A stretch of 19,354 nt of DNA. Origin: an uncultured Eubacteriales bacterium (lineage in GTDB: Bacteria > Bacillota > Clostridia > Oscillospirales > Acutalibacteraceae). The stretch spans positions 1 through 19,354 of the forward strand of contig CAKSSR010000031.1 of NCBI GenBank assembly GCA_934489735.1, written 5' to 3'. The translations under genes and the position numbers were made by a program. Below the pieces are notes generated by a model. It saw only the letters and a program-made list of their open reading frames with translations. It was not told the origin of the DNA and ran no database searches. Shown here piece after piece: positions 7,022 through 14,496 of the stretch (its first letter is position 1; each line of letters begins with the position of its first letter).

Positions 7022-8260
7022 TCACTCTTCCATAAAATCCTTAAGTTTTTTACTTCTACTTGGATGTCTCAACTTTCTTAAAGCCTTTGCTTCTATTTGT
7101 CTAATTCTCTCTCTTGTAACATTAAATTCTTTTCCCACTTCTTCCAAAGTTCTAGCCTTTCCGTCTACCAAGCCAAAGCGAAGTTTAAGGACTTTCTCTT
7201 CTCGAGGTGTCAATGTGTAAAGAATTTCTGATAACTGCTCTTTTAGTATCGTATTTGATGCGGCATCTGCTGGAGCTAAAGCGTCACAATCTTGAATAAA
7301 GTCTCCTAAGTGGCTGTCCTCTTCCTCTCCTATTGGTGTCTCTAATGATACAGGTTCCTGAGAAGCCCTTAAAATTTCTCTAACTTTGTCTTCAGGCATA
7401 TCCAATTCTCTTGCAATCTCTTCAGCTGATGCTTCTCTTCCTTTCTGATGCAATAATTGATTAGAAACTTTCTTAACTTTGTTTATAGTCTCTACCATAT
7501 GAACTGGAATTCTTATCGTCCTAGCCTGATCCGCAATTGATCTCGTAATTGCTTGCCTTATCCACCAGGTGGCATAAGTTGAAAACTTAAATCCCTTTGT
7601 ATAGTCAAACTTCTCTACTGCTTTGATAAGTCCTAAATTTCCTTCCTGTATCAAGTCTAAGAAATGCATTCCTCTACTTAAGTATCTTTTTGCAATACTT
7701 ACTACAAGCCTCAAGTTGGCCTCAGATAACCTTTTCTTAGCTTCCTCGTCCCCTTCAGATGTCCTGATAGCTAAATCAATCTCTTCCTCAGGAGAAAGCA
7801 ATGGGACTTGTCCAATTTCCTTCAAATATACCTTAACCGGGTCATCAACTGCTATACCATCTGTATTAATTCCTAAGTCTGTACTAGACGGATTTAAGTC
7901 AAATGATATATCCGACAATGGTATTTCGTCAAACTCGTCTGACAAATCCATCCCCATCGATTCCATAGAGTCATAAAGATCGTCTATCTTTTCTGGGTCA
8001 AAGTTCAATCTTTCTAAAGCGTCTAAAGCATCTTCTGTATTTATTGAGCCAGTTTCCTTCCCTTTCTTTACTAAATCTTCAATTATGTCATCTTGTTCAT
8101 TATCACTGACGTCATGTTTGTCTTCATGTTCATTCGACAAATCGGTTTCTTGCTCTAAATTTTCACTTTTTTCAGATCCTTCTGATAAATTTTCTTCATC
8201 TTTCACATCTCTCTTTTCCAATTTTAATTCTTTATTATTTTTTTCTTTTTGCATATTCAC
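7022..8260 (-). CDS. rpoD: RNA polymerase primary sigma factor (sigma-70/SigA)
   Basis: 412 aa, a usual size for a Firmicutes primary sigma factor. Residues 1-55 are a charged, poorly conserved extension. Region 1.1 follows (about 57-105, with EDLVKKGKETG and IDDLYD), then region 1.2 (DPVKVYLKEIG, 140-150). Region 2 (about 175-247) holds NLRLVVSIAKRY, DLIQEGNLGLIKAVEKFDY and the -10-reading helix FSTYATWWIRQAITR. Region 3 follows, then region 4.2, a helix-turn-helix (about 370-397, VTRERIRQIEAKALRKLR) that reads the -35. The start is GTG with GGAGG 6 nt upstream; an ATG two codons later is the alternative. It lies downstream of dnaG as in the macromolecular synthesis operon of other bacteria, though no rpsU is present here. 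The 136-nt gap to dnaG contains a perfect minus-strand TTGACA (8313-8318) with no convincing -10. Confidence 0.98.
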   Translation of the reverse strand: MNMQKEKNNKELKLEKRDVKDEENLSEGSEKSENLEQETDLSNEHEDKHDVSDNEQDDIIEDLVKKGKETGSINTEDALDALERLNFDPEKIDDLYDSMESMGMDLSDEFDEIPLSDISFDLNPSSTDLGINTDGIAVDDPVKVYLKEIGQVPLLSPEEEIDLAIRTSEGDEEAKKRLSEANLRLVVSIAKRYLSRGMHFLDLIQEGNLGLIKAVEKFDYTKGFKFSTYATWWIRQAITRSIADQARTIRIPVHMVETINKVKKVSNQLLHQKGREASAEEIARELDMPEDKVREILRASQEPVSLETPIGEEEDSHLGDFIQDCDALAPADAASNTILKEQLSEILYTLTPREEKVLKLRFGLVDGKARTLEEVGKEFNVTRERIRQIEAKALRKLRHPSRSKKLKDFMEE

Positions 8261-8396
8261 TTTTCGCCTCCGAAATTTATGAGAATTAATAAATTTTAGT
8301 TGTATTCTAATATGTCAAATGGTCTATATCCTCATAATGTTACTTATTTCAGACGCTTTCTCCTTCTTTAAAAGATTATAGCGTTGTAACCTACGC

Positions 8397-10175
8397 TTAA
8401 TATTTATTATCATTATTTTTCAAAAATTTGAGCCTTCCGATATATTCTTTTATATCATCAATATCATTGTTGTCGCTGTTATTAAACTTTATCTTGTCAC
8501 TCTCTTCTATTATTATATTGATATATTCATTCATTGCTTCATCTGTCCCTGAACCTGAAATATACGAACCCATAATTCTAGTTATCCTTCCCATCTCTTC
8601 CGGGGAAAAGTTAACCGAAAGGTCAGATAGTTCTATACCCTTCTCGTTTAATGTCCTCTCTATTATATTTTCGTATATCTTCTTATTAAATGAAGTGCAA
8701 AATCTGTCCGGCGGTAACCTGCCGTAAATTTCTTTGACTTTATCTGGATGATGCATAATATATGATATCAAAGCTTCCTCTGCAACCGCTGCCCTTAAAT
8801 GCTCGGCTTTCTCTGGATTTACTTTGTCTTGAAAGGCAAACATGTTCTTTTGAATCTCCTTGAAAGCCTTAGTCTTTTCTGACCTTCTCCTTTTATTTAT
8901 AAATTTATTAATCTGTATCTTTATCGCAGATTTGTCTATCCCTAACTCTTGACTCAGCTTGCTAGAATATATCTCTTGCTCAATCTTAGAATCAAGTTCG
9001 CTTAATGCTTCACATGCCTTCGTTAAATATTCTACCTTTTCTGAAGGAATTTCTAAATTTTTGCCTTTCTTTAGCTTCTGAAGCTTGTACTCTATATCAT
9101 CCATGGAACTTTCTAAAATCTTCTCAAACCTTACTCTAGCTTCTTTGCCATATTTCTTTATAAATTCATCTGGGTCCTTGCAACCTGGGATAGAAATTAC
9201 TTTGACTATCATACCAATCTCTCTAAAAATTGAAATAGCTCTATATGCAGCTTTCTGCCCTGCTTCGTCTGCGTCATATGATATAAATACCTCCTCTGCA
9301 TATCTCCTCATAAGTCTAGCTTGGTCTGATGTCAATGACGTGCCTAATGTCGCTACAGCGTTATTAAATCCTATCTGATGCATCGCTATGACATCCATGT
9401 ACCCTTCACATAGTATTAGTTGCTTCTTGCCTGAATTCTTGGCAAAGTTAAGCGCAAATAAATTGCTGCTTTTCTTGAAAACTAATGTGTCTGATGTGTT
9501 CAAATACTTAGGTTTGCTGTCGTCTAACACCCGCCCGCCAAATGCTATCACTTTTCCATTGTTATTTATTATCGGGAACATGACTCTGTTAACAAATCTA
9601 TCAACTACGTTGCCTTTTTTACTCCTCAATGCTAAATTTGCTAAAATTATGTCTTCCTCTTTGTAACCTTTCCCTCTTAAATGATTAACTAATGAAAAAT
9701 AAGACTCGTCTGCATATCCTAATCCAAAGTGCTTGATTGTCGACGTCTTCATGTTTCTTCCAGTAAAATATGATAAAGCTACTTCGCCTCTTTCAGAAAT
9801 TAAATTATTGTGAAAAAATCTAGCAGCTTCTTTATTAATCTCATATATTGTCTTCCGTTTGTCTTCCCTCGCTTCAGAAACGTTATCATCTATCTTAAGA
9901 TTGGCTCTCTCCGCTAATAGCTTGACTGCATCAATGTAGTCTAAATTGTTGGCCAAACGTACAAATGTTATAACATCCCCTCCACATCCGCAGCCAAAAC
10001 AGTAAAACGAATTGCTCTCTGGATAAATATTAAATGAAGGTGTCTTCTCTCCATGAAAAGGACATAGCCCTACCAAGTTTCGACCTGATCTCTTTAATGA
10101 AGTATAATCCGAAATGACATCAACTATATCAATTCTCGCTTTCAATTGCTGCATAAAATCATCTGATAAATGCAT
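8397..10175 (-). CDS. dnaG: DNA primase
   Basis: 592 aa, the normal length for DnaG, which makes the RNA primers for DNA replication at the fork with the replicative helicase. The N-terminal CHC2-type zinc finger has C38, H41, C59 and C62 in CPFHGEKTPSF and FYCFGCG. The catalytic core follows, with the Toprim acidic motifs EGYMDV (257-262) and DADEAG (301-306) and the conserved TLGTSLT in between. Residues from about 450 are the poorly conserved helicase-interacting C-terminus, ending in an Asn/Asp-rich tail. The start is ATG at 10173-10175, preceded by AGGGA. It lies upstream of rpoD on the same strand. Confidence 0.98.
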   Translation of the reverse strand: MHLSDDFMQQLKARIDIVDVISDYTSLKRSGRNLVGLCPFHGEKTPSFNIYPESNSFYCFGCGCGGDVITFVRLANNLDYIDAVKLLAERANLKIDDNVSEAREDKRKTIYEINKEAARFFHNNLISERGEVALSYFTGRNMKTSTIKHFGLGYADESYFSLVNHLRGKGYKEEDIILANLALRSKKGNVVDRFVNRVMFPIINNNGKVIAFGGRVLDDSKPKYLNTSDTLVFKKSSNLFALNFAKNSGKKQLILCEGYMDVIAMHQIGFNNAVATLGTSLTSDQARLMRRYAEEVFISYDADEAGQKAAYRAISIFREIGMIVKVISIPGCKDPDEFIKKYGKEARVRFEKILESSMDDIEYKLQKLKKGKNLEIPSEKVEYLTKACEALSELDSKIEQEIYSSKLSQELGIDKSAIKIQINKFINKRRRSEKTKAFKEIQKNMFAFQDKVNPEKAEHLRAAVAEEALISYIMHHPDKVKEIYGRLPPDRFCTSFNKKIYENIIERTLNEKGIELSDLSVNFSPEEMGRITRIMGSYISGSGTDEAMNEYINIIIEESDKIKFNNSDNNDIDDIKEYIGRLKFLKNNDNKY

Positions 10176-10208
10176 TGTTCTTCCCTACTCTTCCTTTCCA
10201 TTTCATTT

Positions 10209-10242
10209 AGCATCGACTTTTATCATCAATATTTACGATGCT
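10209..10242. promoter_or_regulatory. Inverted repeat upstream of dnaG
   Basis: AGCATCG (10209-10215) and CGATGCT (10236-10242) form perfect 7-bp arms around 20 nt. They lie between an AT-rich stretch with TATATT/TATAAG (minus strand, about 10241-10256) that may hold the dnaG promoter and the dnaG start. It could be an operator or a leader hairpin. No clear -35 could be assigned. The arms are short, so chance is possible. Confidence 0.35.
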
Positions 10243-10360
10243 TATATAATATACTGAAAAAAATCATTAATTCCTTCAAAAATAATAAAAAAAGTTTAAA
10301 TTTGTATAGCTGAACAAAACCAATATCTAATATTGTACTTTTTTATCGAATTCAGTATAT

Positions 10361-10636
10361 TCACTCCGCTTCTTCCTCCATTAAACATGACTCATCTATA
10401 ATACTTCTGTATATCTTTTCAAAAGATCCTTCCTTAATCCCATGCTCCTTCGCTCTCCCTCTGGCTTTGTCTACTATCTCTTGAATTCTGTCTCTCTGTA
10501 CTACCGGAATTCCGTTCTCTTTCTTATGCTTCCCAATCAATGATATTATATTAAACCTCTCTATTAATAAAATTAATATTTTATCATCAATTTTATCCAA
10601 TTTCCCTCTAAATTCCATCATTTTGTCGTCTATCAA
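10361..10636 (-). CDS. Stand-alone AroQ-class chorismate mutase
   Basis: About 91 aa, all helical, the size of a monofunctional chorismate mutase. It converts chorismate to prephenate for Phe/Tyr synthesis. Counting from a GTG at 10645, residues matching the E. coli active site are R13, R30, K41, R51 and, near the C-terminus, an acidic residue (E88) at the position of Gln88. Asp52 stands where E. coli has Glu52. Motifs are LDKIDDKIL, ERF, IGKHK and a C-terminal IIDES. The GTG is only 2 nt from the GAGGGG site, so TTG at 10634-10636 is taken here, by analogy with the TTG of the gene ending at 17438. ATG at 10619-10621 is also possible. No other aromatic biosynthesis gene is nearby. Its promoter lies at 10662-10690 and nothing clearly terminates it before dnaG. 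Confidence 0.85.
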   Translation of the reverse strand: MIDDKMMEFRGKLDKIDDKILILLIERFNIISLIGKHKKENGIPVVQRDRIQEIVDKARGRAKEHGIKEGSFEKIYRSIIDESCLMEEEAE

Positions 10637-10661
10637 AAAAATCACTTCCCCTCTACTAAAA

Positions 10662-10690
10662 ATTATAATCGAGACCTTTAATTAATTCAA
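10662..10690 (-). promoter_or_regulatory. Sigma-A promoter for chorismate mutase
   Basis: On the minus strand TTGAAT (10685-10690), a 17-nt spacer and a perfect TATAAT (10662-10667). Transcription would start near 10655, so the transcript begins almost at the ribosome binding site and the leader is only about 10-35 nt. The spacer also contains a 7-bp imperfect inverted repeat (CGAGGCC/GGTCTCG, one G-U pair) that could act as a terminator for the upstream gene or as an operator. Confidence 0.7.
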
Positions 10691-10755
10691 CCGGCCTCGA
10701 CTAAATTTATATACTATTTTTAATCGTCACTTAACCTCTGTTATCATTCTCTTTT

Positions 10756-13700
10756 TCAATTCTTCTTACTTGCTTCCCCTTTGTTTGCTTTTTTCTTTAA
10801 ATTTTCTAAGTCAATTCTTCCTAAATTACCAGTACCTTTTAATAAATTAATAAGTAATAATAATTTTTTTATATCTCCTGGCTTTTTCTCACTAATTTTT
10901 ATACCAGAATCTATTGCTTCATTAAACTCTCTTTTTTCCCCTTTAAGCAAACAAAATACTTTGTCTTTTTCACTATAATAAGCCGTTATACCATTTTGAT
11001 CATTGGCTCCTTCTTCTACATAATATGTACATCCATTTAAATCTTCCACTGAATAATTAACATCAAAACCTTCTTCATTGCTTAATACTTCAAATATTTC
11101 ATATGCTAAATTATTATCTAATGCTTTTACTTCCTCATAAAACTTTTCATACGTGGCACCTTCATCTTCCTTTTCGATTACTTTGGCTACCTTCCCATTC
11201 AATACATAGACCTGCCGTGTTTTACTCTTGAAGAGATAAGACCCTTCATCACTTCCTTCACCTTCTTTTACATAGAATTCATATTCATTTCCGTCAACCG
11301 TCATTATAATATTTTCTTCAAATTTTTTATTATTTTTTATAAGTTCTATAAATTCAGCAAAATTTGTCTTTATCCACCCGGCCATTGCTTCCTCATTTCC
11401 AACATCCGGGCCCAAACAAATTGTAAAATTGTATCCATTAATATTTTCGACATAATAAAAACTCTCTCCAAAGTCCATAGTCACATCTTTAATTTTGCAA
11501 TTGTTTTCATTGCTATTTACTATTAAAAACTTATTTTCTTCATCTATTTTAATATCTATATCACTGTCGTCTGAACCCTTTGGTGCCATTTCTAAGTTTA
11601 TTTTCACTGTTCCTACAAAATCTCCCAAAAGTTTATTAAAAACTTCCATCTTTTTATCTTTATCTATATTTTCAAACCTATCCTCTTGACTAATAAAATC
11701 TACTTTACACTTTCCATTTAAATTATATAGCCAATATAAGTCATCTATTGTATCAAAATTTTTTTCTTTTAAAGATTTTATATTAATACATTGCTTGTTA
11801 TCTCCTGCGTCTATTACACATTTATTAATATTTTCTTTCTTTATGATACATATTATTATATTTTTCCCTGAACCATATTGATAAACTTTAATCTTATTAA
11901 CACCTTCTATATTATTAATTCCATCTTCAATATAATATTTATATTCTTTCAACTTCTCTCGTTTACAACAGTCTTTCCCTTCCAAAGAGAAAACATCTCT
12001 ACACTTTTTTTCTTCAAATATTCCATTCATATTTGATTTTAAGAACTCCACTATACCGTCATATGAATTCATAATAAGTTCTTTTTTCTTTCCATCACTA
12101 TCTTCAAAAGCCCCTGCAAAACTGAAGTTGTTCCAATACTTCTGTTGAACATACTCAATTATCCAGTCCTTTATCTCGTCTGAACTGTGATCCTTTATAA
12201 TTACACATCCTTTATATAAACATGTGATAAACTTCTTAATAAATCCTAGTTTATCTTTTACCTCTTCAAAACTAACTTGTTCTGTATCTTCATGGTTACT
12301 AATATATTTTATTTCATTTATTGCATCGACAAAAAAATAATCCTCTATATTCTTTCCTATTTCTAACTTTTCCATTTGATCTTCTGAAATTACTGAAGCA
12401 TCATCACTTGGTCCTACCACATAATAATTAGATATCTTACCATAAGCTAAACTATATGGTCTGCCTTGTGCATAAAGTTTGTTATTTTTATCCACTTTTA
12501 AACCTTTCTTTATAAAAATATTGCCACATTCATTCAATTTTTCATGGTTAAATTCTTCACCTCTTTTTTTCAGTCCTAATCCTATAACTACTTCATTAAT
12601 TTTTTCTTCCTTATTAAAATTTTTTTCCTTATCTTTGTATCTGTCAAATGCCCCCTGCTTGCCAAAAACTTTATTATACAAATCACAATAGTCATTTATT
12701 TCAATTTCAGTAGTAGTTAGACCACCCGCATTAAAATAAATTTTTTTATTTTTTGATGGATTAAATAAACGATATGATTTTCTAATTGGTTTCACTTTCA
12801 AGTATTTTTCTAGATATTCATCTCCTTTATTAATCTTTAAATTCTTTTCATATGTCTCTTCGTAATACTTTCCTTCTATAAATTTTAATTTCTCTACGTT
12901 TATTCCTTCTAATTTTGTTTTCTTAAGTTTGGTTTCCTTATTATCGTTACATTTTAATACTACATACCTCCCATTTCTATAAATCGTTATAACTTTATCT
13001 TCTATACTATCTTCTTCAGAAAAATCTGCATAAATTTTATTATCTTTTTCTTTTAACACTTTAAATATACCTTTTAATTTTTCTTTTTTAACACGGTGAC
13101 TGTCTGTAATATCCTTTAATTTTAATTCTTTTTCCTTAATCACCTTTAAAAATTCACCTTCTCCTTTATCTAAGGCTTCTTTATACATTTTATCCTCTAA
13201 TGTAGTTTTTACTATCATATTCCCATCTTCGATATAAAAATATAATATACTTCCCTTACTAACAGCTTCAAAATCACCATAAAATTTAATTGCATCACAA
13301 GATTTTACTTTGTCATTAATTGAATCGGTACTAATAATTCCTTTTCTATTCATTGCACTAAACACTTTAAATGTTTCTAGCTTATCAAAAATTTCCGAAA
13401 TTCCCCTTCCCCCATCAGAACTAAGCTTAAAACTAGTCCTATAAGGCTTTGAATCCAAAATATAATTAAAAAATAAATCTAGTGGAATTTCCTTTAACGT
13501 TTCTACTTCTATTTCTTTATCAAAATTTAGTTTGCCACATTCATTTAGATCTAGTTCTTTTCCTGAGCCACCCCATTTACAGTTAAATATATAATAATCA
13601 TTTTCTTCCAAAATACAACACATTAATTTATCTTCTTCTTTTATATTGCTTTCAATATGAAAAGTTGCATTTGTAATTCCCTGGCCACCCGTTTGCTTCA

Positions 13701-14496
13701 AAAATGTAAATTTACCTTCAAAATCATTATCATTCGATAAAAGACAAGCTGCTAAGTTTCTGCTGACGCCTGTATAAGCCCTCGTAGCACCTAATTTTGT
13801 AGTAATTGCATCATATAGATCTTTAATACCTGTTACCTCAATTATATGATCCTTATCATAGTTTATTTCCTTATTACTACTGTTGCTATAATGATTAGAA
13901 TCATATTCATTTTCACATTTAGCTTCAAAGTCTTCATCTGCAAATTTTAAATATCCATTGTCCACCACTACTTGTATTTCTGTTGAATTTCTCTTTAAAA
14001 GAAACTCTTTTTCTTTACAAGGTCTTCCCTTTTTCTTTTCAATCCCTTTGTCCTCAGGCTTTTTACTATCAGATTCGTCAAACTCTTCAGATCTCTCATC
14101 AGACTCTTCGTCACTATTTTCGTTATCCGATTCATCAGATTCATCAGATTCCTCTTCAGAGTCTTCTTCGCTATATTCTTCTCCAGATCTTTCATCATAT
14201 TCTTTCTCAGAATCTCCTTCATAGCCTCCTTCGCTATATTCTTCTTCAGATTCGTCAGAGGGTTTTCCATCCTCATCTTCTGCTTCTTCATGTTCTTCTT
14301 GTCCTTTAATAGGTTCTTCCTTTACCTCTTCTACTTTTATTTTATCCTTTTTCTCCTCAGGGGTGTCTGCGCTTATCGGCTTATTAGTAGGCGCAGGCTG
14401 ATCTGGTTGTACCCCCCCCGATTTATATTTTTCACCCATTATAAACTGATATACCATTTCTATCAAGTTCTCTATACTAAAAAATTTTCTACTCAT
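10756..14496 (-). CDS. Large acidic/charged protein of unknown function (1246 aa) with a G8 tract near its start
   Basis: A 1246-residue protein that I do not recognise. It starts at ATG 14494-14496, overlapping the stop of the upstream gene as ATGA, with GGAGGGAG in the end of that gene, so translation is probably coupled. It has no signal peptide, transmembrane segment or sorting motif, so it is probably cytoplasmic unless exported by another route. Layout: residues 1-25 amphipathic; codons 26-29 contain eight consecutive G; 30-65 Pro/Lys/Glu linker; 66-150 a low-complexity acidic segment of Ser/Asp/Glu/Tyr; 154-161 KKKGRPCK, with the GRP core of an AT-hook; about 165-1240 a long body. The body alternates beta-hairpin segments such as YYIEDG (854-859), FYIEDG (420-425) and YYVEEG (1158-1163) with short helices followed by a strand (339-360, 917-938, 1130-1152), which suggests a degenerate repeat. 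It is Lys/Glu-rich like its partner. Confidence 0.85.
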   Translation of the reverse strand: MSRKFFSIENLIEMVYQFIMGEKYKSGGVQPDQPAPTNKPISADTPEEKKDKIKVEEVKEEPIKGQEEHEEAEDEDGKPSDESEEEYSEGGYEGDSEKEYDERSGEEYSEEDSEEESDESDESDNENSDEESDERSEEFDESDSKKPEDKGIEKKKGRPCKEKEFLLKRNSTEIQVVVDNGYLKFADEDFEAKCENEYDSNHYSNSSNKEINYDKDHIIEVTGIKDLYDAITTKLGATRAYTGVSRNLAACLLSNDNDFEGKFTFLKQTGGQGITNATFHIESNIKEEDKLMCCILEENDYYIFNCKWGGSGKELDLNECGKLNFDKEIEVETLKEIPLDLFFNYILDSKPYRTSFKLSSDGGRGISEIFDKLETFKVFSAMNRKGIISTDSINDKVKSCDAIKFYGDFEAVSKGSILYFYIEDGNMIVKTTLEDKMYKEALDKGEGEFLKVIKEKELKLKDITDSHRVKKEKLKGIFKVLKEKDNKIYADFSEEDSIEDKVITIYRNGRYVVLKCNDNKETKLKKTKLEGINVEKLKFIEGKYYEETYEKNLKINKGDEYLEKYLKVKPIRKSYRLFNPSKNKKIYFNAGGLTTTEIEINDYCDLYNKVFGKQGAFDRYKDKEKNFNKEEKINEVVIGLGLKKRGEEFNHEKLNECGNIFIKKGLKVDKNNKLYAQGRPYSLAYGKISNYYVVGPSDDASVISEDQMEKLEIGKNIEDYFFVDAINEIKYISNHEDTEQVSFEEVKDKLGFIKKFITCLYKGCVIIKDHSSDEIKDWIIEYVQQKYWNNFSFAGAFEDSDGKKKELIMNSYDGIVEFLKSNMNGIFEEKKCRDVFSLEGKDCCKREKLKEYKYYIEDGINNIEGVNKIKVYQYGSGKNIIICIIKKENINKCVIDAGDNKQCINIKSLKEKNFDTIDDLYWLYNLNGKCKVDFISQEDRFENIDKDKKMEVFNKLLGDFVGTVKINLEMAPKGSDDSDIDIKIDEENKFLIVNSNENNCKIKDVTMDFGESFYYVENINGYNFTICLGPDVGNEEAMAGWIKTNFAEFIELIKNNKKFEENIIMTVDGNEYEFYVKEGEGSDEGSYLFKSKTRQVYVLNGKVAKVIEKEDEGATYEKFYEEVKALDNNLAYEIFEVLSNEEGFDVNYSVEDLNGCTYYVEEGANDQNGITAYYSEKDKVFCLLKGEKREFNEAIDSGIKISEKKPGDIKKLLLLINLLKGTGNLGRIDLENLKKKANKGEASKKN
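14412..14419 (-). repeat. G8 homopolymer in the 5' coding region
   Basis: Eight consecutive C on the plus strand (G on the coding strand) encode part of Ser26-Gly27-Gly28-Val29 of the gene starting at 14496. Loss of one G gives a stop at 14373-14375, and gain of one G gives a stop at 14384-14386. No comparable G/C run was noticed elsewhere in the window. Tracts of this kind are known sites of slipped-strand phase variation. Confidence 0.9.

Noticed and set aside
8290..8318. rpoD promoter based on the perfect TTGACA at 8313-8318
   Set aside because: No -10-like hexamer at 15-19 nt spacing (AATTTA or ATTTAT at best), so it is not listed as a feature.
8380..8397. AGCGT/ACGCT hairpin directly after the dnaG stop
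   Set aside because: Five-base arms with an 8-nt loop and only four T after it; too weak to call a terminator or processing site.
13958..14309. Ser-rich or His/Leu-rich plus-strand frames and a Lys/Met-rich minus-strand frame over the acidic segment
   Set aside because: They are shadows of the low-complexity SEE/SDE coding repeat in the 1246-aa gene.
10756..14496. 1246-aa protein as a surface adhesin
   Set aside because: No signal peptide, sorting signal or transmembrane helix; the acidic Ser/Glu-rich region alone is not enough.
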